Of a DNA stretch of 64,000 bases, positions 7,270 through 15,545 are shown piece after piece. The notes below the pieces were generated by a model. That model did no database searches. It was not told where the DNA came from and saw only the letters and a program-made list of their open reading frames with translations. The stretch spans positions 682,001 to 746,000 of the forward strand of contig CAWFXB010000002.1 in the NCBI GenBank assembly GCA_963819755.1, in the 5' to 3' direction. Position 1 is the stretch's first letter, and every line of letters starts with the position of its first letter. This stretch comes from VRUE01 sp963819755 (GTDB lineage Bacteria; Actinomycetota; Thermoleophilia; Solirubrobacterales; 70-9). Made by a program: the position numbers and the translations under genes.

Positions 7270-7575
7270 ATGAGGCACCGCCTCTCAGTCAGGCTTCCCG
7301 ACGAGCTTGCAGAGGGAATCGACGCGCGGGCCCGGCGCTCGGGAAAGACCAAGAGCCAAGTCGTCCGTGAGGCTCTGAGGGCCGCCGGCGTACGAGCGGT
7401 CAGGCTTGATCCAGGGGTCGTCGCCGAGCTGCTGAAGGAGGCCGCGGAACTGCGGGCGCGTCAGTCCGAGCCAACGGACGTTGTCGCCCTACTACACGAG
7501 GCACGCGGCGACTCGCTGCGCCTGCGGCTACTGCGACTCACGGTTCCCTTCACGGCGGCCGACCTGGCTTGTTGA
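7270..7575 (+). CDS. Orphan ribbon-helix-helix antitoxin-like protein
   Basis: A 101-residue protein. Residues 1-40 form a CopG/Arc-type ribbon-helix-helix (RLSVRLPDELAEGIDARARR, then SQVVREALRAAG). Residues of about 55-78 (LKEAAELRARQSEPTDVVAL) closely match the C-terminal segment of the neighbouring antitoxin at 6950-7183. After HEARG the two diverge, and the last 22 residues look random, suggesting a frameshifted or eroded end. No toxin gene follows; the frame stops one base before the 3' end of tRNA-Phe. It is probably the remnant of a second toxin-antitoxin pair, or a fused relic of the first. Confidence 0.65.
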   Translation: MRHRLSVRLPDELAEGIDARARRSGKTKSQVVREALRAAGVRAVRLDPGVVAELLKEAAELRARQSEPTDVVALLHEARGDSLRLRLLRLTVPFTAADLAC

Positions 7576-7648
7576 TGGCGAGGGTGGGAATCGAACCCAC
7601 GACACCACGATTTTCAGTCGTGTGCTCTACCAACTGAGCTACCTCGCC
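7576..7648 (-). tRNA. tRNA-Phe (GAA)
   Basis: A complete 73-base cloverleaf on the minus strand. The acceptor stem is GGCGAGG/CCTCGCC with discriminator A. The D-arm is GCTC-AGTTGGTA-GAGC, the anticodon arm is CACGA-CTGAAAA-TCGTG with anticodon GAA, and the T-arm is GTGGG-TTCGATT-CCCAC. No CCA is encoded. The 3' end faces the toxin-antitoxin cluster. Confidence 0.97.
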
Positions 7649-7723
7649 GTAGCTGATGCGCGGGGTTGGCCGCGCGGTGGAAGGCTAGCGACCGGCGGGA
7701 CATCGGGCTGCTTGGATTGAGGC

Positions 7724-9073
7724 GTGACCTGGGCTCGTGCAGGAATCGCGCTTGGCGCAGTGGTCCTCGCGGCGGTCACGCTGTCCGGCGGGCATCGCGA
7801 CGATCCCCGAACGCCGGCCGGGCTGCCGGGGATGCCTCCGCCGCTCCTCGGGGTGGCGGTGGTCGGTCAGGGCAGGCGAACCGCGGCTGTCGACGCCTAC
7901 GGCGACGTCGTCGACCTGCGGGCGCCCGGACCCTTGGGGCAACCGCTGGTTGCCGTCTCGGCGAGGCGGCAGGTCGCCGGGTCGGTGTCGCCCGGGGCGG
8001 CGATCGTCACGCGAGCGCGACTCGGGGATGGACGAACGCTGCCCTTCTGGCGCGCCGACTCCGTCCAGCAGCGGTACGTGCCGGGCACCAACGTTCTGAA
8101 GACGACTGCGCGGTTCGGCGACCGGCGGGTGGTGGTCGTGCGGCGTTCCGGCGGGCCAGGAGAGGTCCAGGCCGACCGGAGCTGGCTCTCGCGAGCGCGA
8201 CCGCTGGGCCCCGGCGCACCGAGCTGGGCGCGAGCTATGTACCGGCGCTCGCTGCTGGTGCTGCGAGCGTTGACCGACCGGCGCAGCGGCGCTGTCGCGG
8301 CAGGCGCCCGCGACAGCTGGGCGTACGTCTGGCCGCGCGATGCCGGTGCGGTTGCGATCGCCCTCGCTGCGGCCGGATACCGACCTGAGGCGCGGCGAAT
8401 CGCACGATTCCTCGCGGGACTCGACCTGGGCGCCGCGGCGCGGTTCGACGGCACCCGCGCTCCCGTTCCCGGGCGCGCCGCACAGGGCGATGCGGAGGGC
8501 TGGGTCGCAGCAGCAGCGCGGGCAGCGGGGCTGCGAGCACGCCGGCTCCCCTTCGCATGGCGAGACCGAGCTGACTACCAAGAGGGGGACGCCGGCGATT
8601 ACCTCGGCAACGCGATCGCCTCCGGCCTGAGCTCCCGCCACATCGGCTCGATGTTCGAATTCGACGGCGAGCTCGTCCGTATCGGGGGCGATCCGAGCTC
8701 CGGCCTCGACTCCACCGCGGCGTGGGCGGTTCGTCCCTTCCCCCATCCCGCGCTCTTCCCGGCGATCCGTCGCACCCTGATGCGGTTGGCGGCGGCAGAC
8801 AGCGGGCGCTTCGGCATCGTCCCCTCCCAGAACTGGCACGGCGGCGAAGACCCGTGGACGGCGCCGACCGCTTGGACCGCTTGGGGCCTGGCCGCCCTGG
8901 GCGAACGTCAGGCCTCGCTACATCTGATGGCGGACCTGCGCCGAGCCGCTACGCCCCTCGGCCTGCTCCCCGAGCGCGTGGACGCTCGCACCGGCCTGCC
9001 GACCTCGACCACCCCCCTCGCCTGGTCCCACGCCTTCGCAATTCTCGCTCTGCGCGAACTCTGGCCGGACTAG
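7724..9073 (+). CDS. Secreted GH15-like (glucoamylase-type) glycoside hydrolase
   Basis: A 449-residue protein from GTG 7724 with an N-terminal signal or anchor segment (residues 5-20). The second half has the (alpha/alpha)6-barrel signatures of family GH15: SWAYVWPRDAG early in the barrel, SSGLDSTAAWAV, PTAWTAWGLAALG, then LPERVD with a candidate catalytic Glu and TPLAWSHAFAILAL. GH15 enzymes release glucose from starch, trehalose or isomalto-oligosaccharides. It is shorter than typical 600-residue GH15 proteins and the substrate is unknown. Its stop overlaps the end of the converging LOG-family gene. Confidence 0.75.
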   Translation: MTWARAGIALGAVVLAAVTLSGGHRDDPRTPAGLPGMPPPLLGVAVVGQGRRTAAVDAYGDVVDLRAPGPLGQPLVAVSARRQVAGSVSPGAAIVTRARLGDGRTLPFWRADSVQQRYVPGTNVLKTTARFGDRRVVVVRRSGGPGEVQADRSWLSRARPLGPGAPSWARAMYRRSLLVLRALTDRRSGAVAAGARDSWAYVWPRDAGAVAIALAAAGYRPEARRIARFLAGLDLGAAARFDGTRAPVPGRAAQGDAEGWVAAAARAAGLRARRLPFAWRDRADYQEGDAGDYLGNAIASGLSSRHIGSMFEFDGELVRIGGDPSSGLDSTAAWAVRPFPHPALFPAIRRTLMRLAAADSGRFGIVPSQNWHGGEDPWTAPTAWTAWGLAALGERQASLHLMADLRRAATPLGLLPERVDARTGLPTSTTPLAWSHAFAILALRELWPD

Positions 9074-9564
9074 AGGGCTTCAAGGGCGGCGGCAACCGCC
9101 TCCTCGGGGGTCTCGGCCGAGACGATGCCCGGACCACCCTCCATCTGCTCCCGCCCCGAGACGCTCCAGCTGCGCAGCGCGACAACGGTCCGTCCGAGGT
9201 TGCGGGCGTGGGCGATCTCGGAGAGCGTGCCCCATTCGCCGCTGATCGCGATCGCGGCTTCCCCGGATGCGACGACGGCGAGGTTACGAGCGTGGCCGAT
9301 CCCGGTCGCGACCGCCTGCGTGCAGTAGGGGTTCGCGTCATCGACCGAGAGCCAGGGCAGCACGCCGATCACGCTACCGCCGGCCCCCGCGGCGCCGCGG
9401 GCAGCCGCTTCCATCACCCCGCCACCGCCGCCGCAGACCACCGTCACCCCGGCTTCGGCCAGCAGTCGCCCGACCTCCTCGGCGAGACGCCACGCCTCGG
9501 TCTCCTCGTCGCAGCCCCCGGAGCCGATCACCGAGACCTGCCTTGCCCGCCTGTCCTCGCTCAT
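9070..9564 (-). CDS. LOG/TIGR00725-family nucleotide-binding protein
   Basis: A 164-residue Rossmann-like protein. VSVIGSGG at the N-terminus, TVVCGGGGGVMEAAARGA and ISGEWGTLSEIAHA are the motifs of the TIGR00725 branch of the LOG/lysine-decarboxylase-like family. Family members bind nucleotides, and some related proteins hydrolyse cytokinin-type nucleoside monophosphates; the exact substrate of this branch is unknown. ATG 9564 overlaps the helicase stop (ATGA), so it is the third gene of the folP-helicase operon. A longer upstream frame merely overlaps the helicase. Confidence 0.82.
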   Translation of the reverse strand: MSEDRRARQVSVIGSGGCDEETEAWRLAEEVGRLLAEAGVTVVCGGGGGVMEAAARGAAGAGGSVIGVLPWLSVDDANPYCTQAVATGIGHARNLAVVASGEAAIAISGEWGTLSEIAHARNLGRTVVALRSWSVSGREQMEGGPGIVSAETPEEAVAAALEAL

Positions 9565-11837
9565 CGCCCGGAGTCTTGCATCGTCCTCATCAGCTCCAGC
9601 GCGCCGGCCTTGTGCAGCGGTTCGTTGAGGTTGCCGCACTTCGGGCTCTGCACGCAGGAGGGGCAGCCGGACTCGCAGGGGCACTCGCCGATCAGGCGCT
9701 CGGCGTCGCCGAGCAAGCGCTCGAACTGCTCGTAGCCGCGCAGCGTGATGCCGACCCCGCCCGGGTGACCGTCGTAGATGAAGATCGTCGCGCGGCCGGT
9801 CTGGAAGTGGACGTTGGTCGAGAGCCCGCCGATGTCCCAGCGGTCGCACATCGCGATCAGTGGCAGCACCGAGATCTGGCCGTGCTCGGTCGCGTGCAGG
9901 GAGCCGAGCAGCGCCTCGGTCGGCAGCGCGGCGCTGAGCCGGTCGGGCAGCACGTACCAGAGGGCCTGGGTGACGAAGTGCTGCTCGGGCAGCTCGAGGG
10001 CGACGATGTCGATCGGCTCCTGCTCGGAGATCGAGACCCGCTGGAAGGCGATCACCTGCTCGCTCACCGAGACTTCGCCGAAGTGCAGCTCGACGCCCGA
10101 GGTCGAGCGCTGCTCCCGCACCCGCTCGATGTAGATCTCGGTCTCCTTTTTCGGCCGCGTGTACCAGTCGCCGTCGAAGCTGGAGACGATCGCCCGCCGT
10201 CCCTCGACGTCGAGCTGCTCGACCTCGTAGGAGCGGCCCAGGTGGAGGTAGATCGCGCCGGGGTGGACCGTGGTGAAGGCGCGCTCGGCCTCGACCAGGC
10301 CGAGCATCTCGCCCGAGTCGCGCTCGATCACCGCGACCGAGTCCGCCGAGGCAGAGCGCAGCGGGATCTTTGCGGCGACGAACCCGCTATCGGCCGGGAG
10401 CAGCCGCCCACCGGCGCGGCGCAGCTCGCCCGCCGCGGTCAGCCGCTCGGCCCGCTCGCGCCAGCCCTCGCCGAAGACCTCGTCGTCCTCGCCGCTCAGC
10501 GGCAGCTCGTAGGCCGCCGCGACCATGTGTCGCGAGGCGATCTGCTCGCTCTCGTGGTCGAGGATCGCCGCCTCCACCGGCCGGCCGATGAACTCGTCGG
10601 GGTGGCGGCAGAAGAACTGGTCGAGCGCATCGGCGCCGGCGACGTAGACCGCCAGGCCGCGCCGCCGGCGTCCCGCCCGTCCCCACATCTGGCGCAGGCT
10701 GGCGACGGTGCCCGGGAAGGTGACGCAGATCGCCGCGTCGAGCTCGCCGACGTCGATCCCCAGCTCCAGGGCGTCGGTCGCGACCACGGCAAGCAGCTCG
10801 CCCGCCGCCAGCCGCGCCTCGATATCGCGCCGCTGCTGCGGCGTGTAGCCGCCGCGGTAGGGGGCGATCCGGGCGGCCAGCTCAGGCTTGCCCCGCCGCT
10901 GCAACGCCTCCCCGGTGAAACGCTGGATCAGCTCGATCCCGCGGCGGCTTTTGAGGAAGCAGATCGTCCGCACCCCCTGCGAGACCAGCTCGGCCAGCAG
11001 GTCCGCCGCCTCGGAGAGGGCGGAGCGCCGCGTCCCGCTCGCCTTGTCGATCAGCGGCGGGTTCCACATCGCGATCTCGCGCCCGCTGCCGGGCGCGCCG
11101 TCGTCGTCGATCAACTCGAACGGCTCGCCGACCAGCCGCTCCGCCAACTCCAGCGGGTTGGCGATCGTCGCCGAGGCGAGCAGGAAGCGTGGCTCTGCAC
11201 CGTAAGCCCGCGCCACCCGCCGCAGCCGCCGCAGCACGTTGGCCACGTGCGAGCCGAAGACGCCTCGGTAGGTGTGCGCCTCGTCGACGACGACCCAGCC
11301 GAGGTTGGCGATGAAATCCCCCCAGCCCTTGTGGTTGGGCAGCAGGCCGACGTGCAGCATGTCGGGGTTGGTGAGGACGAGGTTGTTGCGGCGGCGGATC
11401 GCCGGGCGCTCCTCGCGCGGGGTGTCGCCGTCGTAGATCGCCTCGCGCAGGCCCGGTGGGCGCAGCGCGGCGAGCTTGCGCGCCTGGTCCTGCGCGAGCG
11501 CCTTCGTCGGGTAGAGGTAGAGCGCCCGACGCTTGGGGTCGCGGGCGATGCCGTCGAGCACCGGCAGGTTGAAGGCGAGGCTCTTGCCCGATGCCGTGCC
11601 GCTGGTGATCACCAGGTTGGAGGCAGCCGCTGCTTTCAGCGCCTCGCGCTGGTGCGAGTAGAGGCGCTCGATCCCGGCCCTGCCCAACGCCTCGACCAAG
11701 CCGGAGTCGAGCGAGCGCGGCATCGCCACCGGCTTCGCCTTGCGCTCCGGCTCGCTGCTCTCGGCGACGATCCTCCCGTCCCGTCTCGCTGGGTCAATGG
11801 CGATCGACCAGGGAGCCTCCAACAGGCTCTTTGCCAT
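9561..11837 (-). CDS. MrfA/YprA-type DEAD/DEAH helicase with C-terminal DUF1998 zinc domain
   Basis: A 758-residue superfamily 2 helicase. Walker A is TSGTASGKSLAFNLP and Walker B is VVVDEAHTYRG. Motif III is LLASATIANP. Late helicase motifs include ATDALELGIDVGELDA and QMWGRAGRRRRG. The C-terminal end has clustered cysteines (ECPCESGCPSC, then KCGN) of the DUF1998 zinc-binding module. This is the Hrq1/MrfA family, which unwinds DNA 3'-5' and in Bacillus acts in mitomycin-C damage repair. Start ATG 11837 shares a base with the folP stop. Confidence 0.9.
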   Translation of the reverse strand: MAKSLLEAPWSIAIDPARRDGRIVAESSEPERKAKPVAMPRSLDSGLVEALGRAGIERLYSHQREALKAAAASNLVITSGTASGKSLAFNLPVLDGIARDPKRRALYLYPTKALAQDQARKLAALRPPGLREAIYDGDTPREERPAIRRRNNLVLTNPDMLHVGLLPNHKGWGDFIANLGWVVVDEAHTYRGVFGSHVANVLRRLRRVARAYGAEPRFLLASATIANPLELAERLVGEPFELIDDDGAPGSGREIAMWNPPLIDKASGTRRSALSEAADLLAELVSQGVRTICFLKSRRGIELIQRFTGEALQRRGKPELAARIAPYRGGYTPQQRRDIEARLAAGELLAVVATDALELGIDVGELDAAICVTFPGTVASLRQMWGRAGRRRRGLAVYVAGADALDQFFCRHPDEFIGRPVEAAILDHESEQIASRHMVAAAYELPLSGEDDEVFGEGWRERAERLTAAGELRRAGGRLLPADSGFVAAKIPLRSASADSVAVIERDSGEMLGLVEAERAFTTVHPGAIYLHLGRSYEVEQLDVEGRRAIVSSFDGDWYTRPKKETEIYIERVREQRSTSGVELHFGEVSVSEQVIAFQRVSISEQEPIDIVALELPEQHFVTQALWYVLPDRLSAALPTEALLGSLHATEHGQISVLPLIAMCDRWDIGGLSTNVHFQTGRATIFIYDGHPGGVGITLRGYEQFERLLGDAERLIGECPCESGCPSCVQSPKCGNLNEPLHKAGALELMRTMQDSGR

Positions 11838-12718
11838 TACCCCGCACCCCCACCTGGCGACTTAGTCGCACTATTTGCGACTAAGTCGCCAGGCGCGATC
11901 CGCCCGGCAACCCGCACAGCCTGCAGGGTCGACCGATCATGGATCCGCAGCACGTCCGCGCCCTCCCGCACCGCCAGCGTCGCCGCCGCGACCGTGCCCC
12001 ACTCGCGCTCACCCGCCGACAGGCGCCCCTCCCAGCTCCCGGCGAGCACCTCGCCGATGAAGTCCTTGCGCGAGAGCGAGACGTAGAGCGGCAGGCCGAG
12101 CGTGCGCAGCTCGCCGAGCCGTCGCAGGATCTCCAGGTCCTGCTCGGTGGTTAGGTCGAAGTCGAGCCCGGGGTCGATGGCGATCTGCTCCTCGGCCACC
12201 CCAAGTCGCGAGGCCAGCTCGACTCTCCCCCCAAACCACGACTTGAGGTGCTCGACGACGTCGTCGTAGACGCGTGGCGGCCGATCGACCCGCGGCGGGC
12301 CCTCAATGTGCATCAACACATAGCCACAGCCCGCGCCGGCGACCAGCTCGAACATCTCCTCCGAGCCACCGGAGATGTCATTGACGGCTACCGCCCCCGC
12401 CGCCAACGCCCGCCGCGCCACCTCGACCGAGAAGGTGTCGGCCGAGATCGGCACGCCCGCGCCGGCCAGCCCCTCGATCGCCGGAACCAGCGCCGCCGCC
12501 TCCTGCTCGGCGCCGACGGGCGGCCCGCTGCGCGCCGCGACCGCGCCCACGTCGAGCATGTCGAAGCCGGCCTCGACCAGCGCCAGCCCGTCGGCGACAG
12601 CCTGCTCCGGCGTCCCGCTCCGCGCCCCTTCGAACATCGAGTCGGCGGTGACGTTGACGATCCCCGCCGCGACCGGCTGCTCCAGGTCAAGCGTCCGATC
12701 GGCGAGGCGCCAGGGCAT
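11837..12718 (-). CDS. folP: Dihydropteroate synthase
   Basis: A 293-residue TIM-barrel enzyme condensing p-aminobenzoate with hydroxymethyl-dihydropterin diphosphate in folate synthesis. GIVNVTADSMFEGA is the N-terminal pterin/diphosphate motif (usually NxTPDSF, here altered). FDMLDVGAVAARSG, ISADTFSVEVARRAL, VNDISGG and IDPGLDFDLTTEQ are also present. The usual DPG(I/F)GF block is partly changed, as are ALE and LSRKDFIGEV, so this may be a diverged homologue. ATG 12718 is chosen over one 10 codons upstream because it begins the conserved part. The C-terminal tail is encoded by an 18-base inverted repeat. First gene of folP-mrfA-LOG. Confidence 0.85.
   Translation of the reverse strand: MPWRLADRTLDLEQPVAAGIVNVTADSMFEGARSGTPEQAVADGLALVEAGFDMLDVGAVAARSGPPVGAEQEAAALVPAIEGLAGAGVPISADTFSVEVARRALAAGAVAVNDISGGSEEMFELVAGAGCGYVLMHIEGPPRVDRPPRVYDDVVEHLKSWFGGRVELASRLGVAEEQIAIDPGLDFDLTTEQDLEILRRLGELRTLGLPLYVSLSRKDFIGEVLAGSWEGRLSAGEREWGTVAAATLAVREGADVLRIHDRSTLQAVRVAGRIAPGDLVANSATKSPGGGAG
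11853..11893. repeat. 18-base perfect inverted repeat inside the folP 3' end
   Basis: CCTGGCGACTTAGTCGCA at 11853-11870 is the exact reverse complement of 11876-11893, with a five-base loop. It encodes the extreme C-terminus of folP and ends 16 bases before the ATG of the overlapping helicase gene. It is a very stable hairpin in the operon mRNA, with no T-run after it. Confidence 0.88.
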
Positions 12719-12741
12719 CCGGCTACCGTAGCGACCGCACC

Positions 12742-13557
12742 ATGGCACTGCGATGCGTCTACACCGACCTCGACGGGACCCTGCTCGGGCAGGGCGCTTC
12801 GCTCTTTCGCGACGCCGAGGGCGGCTTCTCGCTGGCCCAGTCGCGCGGCCTGGAGGCCTGCCACCGTGCCGGAGTCGAGGTGGTGATCATGTCCGGCCGC
12901 CGCGAGCCCCAGGTCCACGAGGCAGCCCGCCTGATGGGCCAGGCCTCCTACATCTACGAGGCCGGCTGCGCCTTCGCGATCGACGGCGAGACGACGCTGC
13001 TGACCGGCGACCTCGTCCCCGACGAGGACGGCACGATCTACGAGAAGCTCGAGCGGGAGGGCGTCCCGAAGCTGCTCTTCGAGCACTTCGAGGGGCGGCT
13101 CGAGTACCACTCCCCCTGGCACCACGGCCGCGTCCTCTCCCACCTCTTCCGCGGCAAGGTCGACGTCGAGGAGGCCAACGAGCTGCTCGCCGCGCAGGGC
13201 CACGAGAACCTGCGCCTGCTCGACAACGGCGCGATCGGCCGCGAGATGGCCGCGATCGACGGTCCCACTCACGCCTACCACCTGGTCCCGAAAATCGTCA
13301 GCAAGGCAAACGCGGTCGCCGCTCACGCCCGCGCCCGTGGCTTCGACCCGGCCGAGTGCATCGCCGTCGGCGACTCGGTCGAGGATCTCGAGGTCGCCGC
13401 CGCGGTCGGCCGCTTCTTCGTCGTCGCCAACGGGCCCGAGCGAGATCCAGGCCTGCGAGCCGCGCTCGCCGTCTGGGACAACGCCACGGTCACCGAGGGG
13501 GCGATGGGCGACGGCTTCTACGAGGCGGTCGTCTCGACGCTGATGGAGCGCAGCTGA
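12742..13557 (+). CDS. HAD-superfamily phosphatase (Cof/phosphoglycerate-phosphatase-like)
   Basis: A 271-residue HAD hydrolase. Motif I is YTDLDGTLLG (nucleophile Asp and +2 Asp), motif II is VVIMSGRRE, a Lys lies in VPKIVSKANAVAAH, and motif IV is AVGDSVEDLEVAAAVG. The domain between motifs II and III is a C2-type cap. Such proteins dephosphorylate sugar phosphates or nucleotides; the substrate is not evident. The start is ATG 12742, divergent from folP with a 23-base gap. The DtxR-type gene begins within ten bases of its stop, so both are probably in one operon. Confidence 0.85.
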   Translation: MALRCVYTDLDGTLLGQGASLFRDAEGGFSLAQSRGLEACHRAGVEVVIMSGRREPQVHEAARLMGQASYIYEAGCAFAIDGETTLLTGDLVPDEDGTIYEKLEREGVPKLLFEHFEGRLEYHSPWHHGRVLSHLFRGKVDVEEANELLAAQGHENLRLLDNGAIGREMAAIDGPTHAYHLVPKIVSKANAVAAHARARGFDPAECIAVGDSVEDLEVAAAVGRFFVVANGPERDPGLRAALAVWDNATVTEGAMGDGFYEAVVSTLMERS

Positions 13558-13562
13558 GGGTG

Positions 13563-14288
13563 GTGACTAATATCGAGCCGATGGAGACCGCGACCGTCGC
13601 CGAGCAGGAGTACCTGGAGATCATGTTCTGGCTGGAGGAGGCCGGGCTGCCGATGACCGGCGCCAACATCGCCCGCGCGATGCAGCTCTCGCCACCCACC
13701 GTGCACGAAATGGTCGGCCGCCTCGTCGACGACGGCTACGTCGAGCGCAATGCCGACAAATCGCTTGCCTTCACCGGGTCGGGGCGCGAGCACGCCAGCC
13801 ACATCGTCCGCCGTCACCGCATGATCGAGCGCTTCCTCACCGACGTCCTCGGCATCCCCTGGGACGAGGTGCACGAGGAGGCGGAGCGGATCGAGCACGC
13901 GATGTCGCCGGTGCTAGAGGAGCGGATGCGGGCGGCGATCGGCGACGCGACGACCTGCCCGCACGGCCACCCGATCGTCGAGGGCGTGCGCGAGACCGGC
14001 GCGCTCCTGGCCGACGTCGAGGTCGGCGCCAAGGTCCACGTGCTGCGCTTCGAGAACGAGGCCGAGGAGCTGCTCCACTACCTCAAAGCGGCCGGGCTGG
14101 AGCCCGGCCTGGAGGGCACGCTGGAGAGCTCGGACGAGGACGAGATCACAATCGCCTCCGCCGACGGCTCGCACCGCGTCTCGCGCAGCGTCGCCGAGAC
14201 GGTCTCCGTTCGCGCCGACCCAGCGCCGCCGCCGCGGGCAGCGATCCCCGAGCAGCTGGTGCTCTCCCGCGACCGCTACGGCCGCTGA
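13563..14288 (+). CDS. DtxR-family metal-dependent transcriptional regulator
   Basis: A 241-residue protein with an N-terminal winged helix (TVAEQEYLEIMFWLEEAG, LSPPTVHEMVGRLVDDGYV), a DtxR dimerisation/metal domain (HRMIERFLTDVLGIPWDEVH, HAMSPVLEERM, CPHGHPI) and a C-terminal SH3-like FeoA-type domain. The conserved metal-site residues (H..E, E..C, CxHG) suggest Fe2+ or Mn2+ sensing. GTG 13563 follows the HAD stop by five bases; GTG 13560 and ATG 13581 are alternatives. Family members repress metal uptake when iron or manganese is sufficient. Confidence 0.88.
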   Translation: MTNIEPMETATVAEQEYLEIMFWLEEAGLPMTGANIARAMQLSPPTVHEMVGRLVDDGYVERNADKSLAFTGSGREHASHIVRRHRMIERFLTDVLGIPWDEVHEEAERIEHAMSPVLEERMRAAIGDATTCPHGHPIVEGVRETGALLADVEVGAKVHVLRFENEAEELLHYLKAAGLEPGLEGTLESSDEDEITIASADGSHRVSRSVAETVSVRADPAPPPRAAIPEQLVLSRDRYGR

Positions 14289-14298
14289 GCTCAGCCGC

Positions 14299-14982
14299 CT
14301 ACTGCGGGAGCGCCACCGAGACGATCGGTTCCGAGGTCGGGTAGTTGCTGCCACCGCGCGGCTCCGCGGTCACCATTACCGTGTTGACGCCCCGCATGTC
14401 GTCGATCACCGCGGTTGCCGTGCCGTCGCGGTTGGGAACGAACAGCGTCTTTGCCGATTCGATCCGCTTGCCGCGCTGAACCCAGGCCTGGAGCACCTCG
14501 CTAGAGGGGAGCTGGTGGACGTTGGCCAGTCGCAGAGTCCCCGAGTCGCCGTCGCTGACCATCTTCGCGGTCACCCCGGGGGCGTGGCCGGCGGCAACCG
14601 TCGTCGTGCTACTGCCCGAGCCGGAGTCACGGATCGCGTAGCCGGCGACCCCGGCGACGAGGAGCGCGAGTGCCGCCAGCCCTAAGGCGGGACGCAGGCT
14701 GAGGGCGCGCATCCTGCCGCCGAGGCGAATGCCCGACCGCTTCTGGGCCGCGTCCGCCTCGACTTCGCCCATGATCCGGGAGCGCAGCTGCGCCGGTGGC
14801 TCGACTCTCTCCACCGACTCGGGCAGTACCCGCACGGCCGGCCGCAGCCACTCGAGCTCAGTGCGGCATTCCTCGCAAGCGGCCAGATGCTGCTCCATAT
14901 CCGCGGCCTCGCCCGGCTCCAGCGAGCCAAGGAGGTAGGCGGCAATGTCGTCCCGCCGCGTCTCGTGCTCTCTCTCGTTCAT
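14299..14982 (-). CDS. RskA-type zinc-dependent anti-sigma factor
   Basis: A 227-residue membrane protein. The N-terminal cytoplasmic anti-sigma domain has HLAACEEC (H32, C36, C39). One membrane helix spans about 97-117 (PALGLAALALLVAGVAGYAI). The extracytoplasmic RskA domain includes the conserved LPSSEVLQAWVQRGKRIES. RskA proteins hold an ECF sigma factor at the membrane and release it after regulated proteolysis. The start overlaps the sigma-factor stop (ATGA), the standard pairing. Confidence 0.9.
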   Translation of the reverse strand: MNEREHETRRDDIAAYLLGSLEPGEAADMEQHLAACEECRTELEWLRPAVRVLPESVERVEPPAQLRSRIMGEVEADAAQKRSGIRLGGRMRALSLRPALGLAALALLVAGVAGYAIRDSGSGSSTTTVAAGHAPGVTAKMVSDGDSGTLRLANVHQLPSSEVLQAWVQRGKRIESAKTLFVPNRDGTATAVIDDMRGVNTVMVTAEPRGGSNYPTSEPIVSVALPQ

Positions 14983-15545
14983 GCCAAGCCCTCCGCAAGT
15001 CGTCCCCTGATCTTCTCCAAGCCAAGCCGCATGCGGCCCTTGACGGTGCCCAGCGGCGCCCCGACCATCGTGGCGATCTCAGACTGACTGAAGCCGCCGA
15101 AGTAGGCGAGCTCGATCACCTTCGACTGCTCGCCGGGCAGCTCGTCGAGGGCGCCACGCACCTCCCGCGCGGTCTCGCGACGCAGCGCCTCCGTGTCGGT
15201 GAACTCATCCGCGGGCCGCTGCTCGAGCACCGCCTCGTCATCGAAGCCGAGCTTCGGCGCCCGGCTGGAGCGGCTGCGCAGCAGGTCGATCGCCCGGTTG
15301 CGGACGATCCCCAGCATCCAGGAGCGGACGCTGCCACGCGCCCTGTCGTAGCGGGCGCCGCTGCGCCAGATCGAGACGAAGGCCTCCTGGGTGACGTCCT
15401 CGGCTGCCGCCCGCTCGCCGACGATCCTGTAGGCCAGCGAGTAGGCGGCGGCGCCGTGGCGGTCGTAGAACACCTCGAAAGCCGCGGCATCCTTCTCACC
15501 GATCAGCGGCATCAGCTCCTCGTCTGCGAGGCGCTCGGGCTTCAT
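14979..15545 (-). CDS. ECF sigma factor, SigK/RpoE type
   Basis: A 188-residue sigma-70 family protein. Region 2 runs from about residues 22-95 (FEVFYDRHGAAAYSLAYRI, EDVTQEAFVSIW, SVRSWMLGIVRNRAIDLLR). Region 4 runs from about 130-180 (ALDELPGEQSKVIELAYFGG, SQSEIATMVGAPLGTVKGRM). It lies between two ferritin-like genes and its RskA anti-sigma factor, with four-base overlaps on both sides. The natural inference is that sigma factor, anti-sigma and ferritin-like proteins form one stress-response unit. Confidence 0.93.
   Translation of the reverse strand: MKPERLADEELMPLIGEKDAAAFEVFYDRHGAAAYSLAYRIVGERAAAEDVTQEAFVSIWRSGARYDRARGSVRSWMLGIVRNRAIDLLRSRSSRAPKLGFDDEAVLEQRPADEFTDTEALRRETAREVRGALDELPGEQSKVIELAYFGGFSQSEIATMVGAPLGTVKGRMRLGLEKIRGRLAEGLA

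Noticed and set aside
9267..12086. A 939-codon open frame on the plus strand opposite the helicase and folP
   Set aside because: It is the antisense shadow of well-supported genes in very GC-rich DNA; its protein is Arg/Asp/Gly-rich with no motif.
12753..14288. A 511-codon frame joining HAD-region sequence to the DtxR protein
   Set aside because: The first 270 codons are an out-of-frame reading of the HAD phosphatase; only the part from about 13563 is real.
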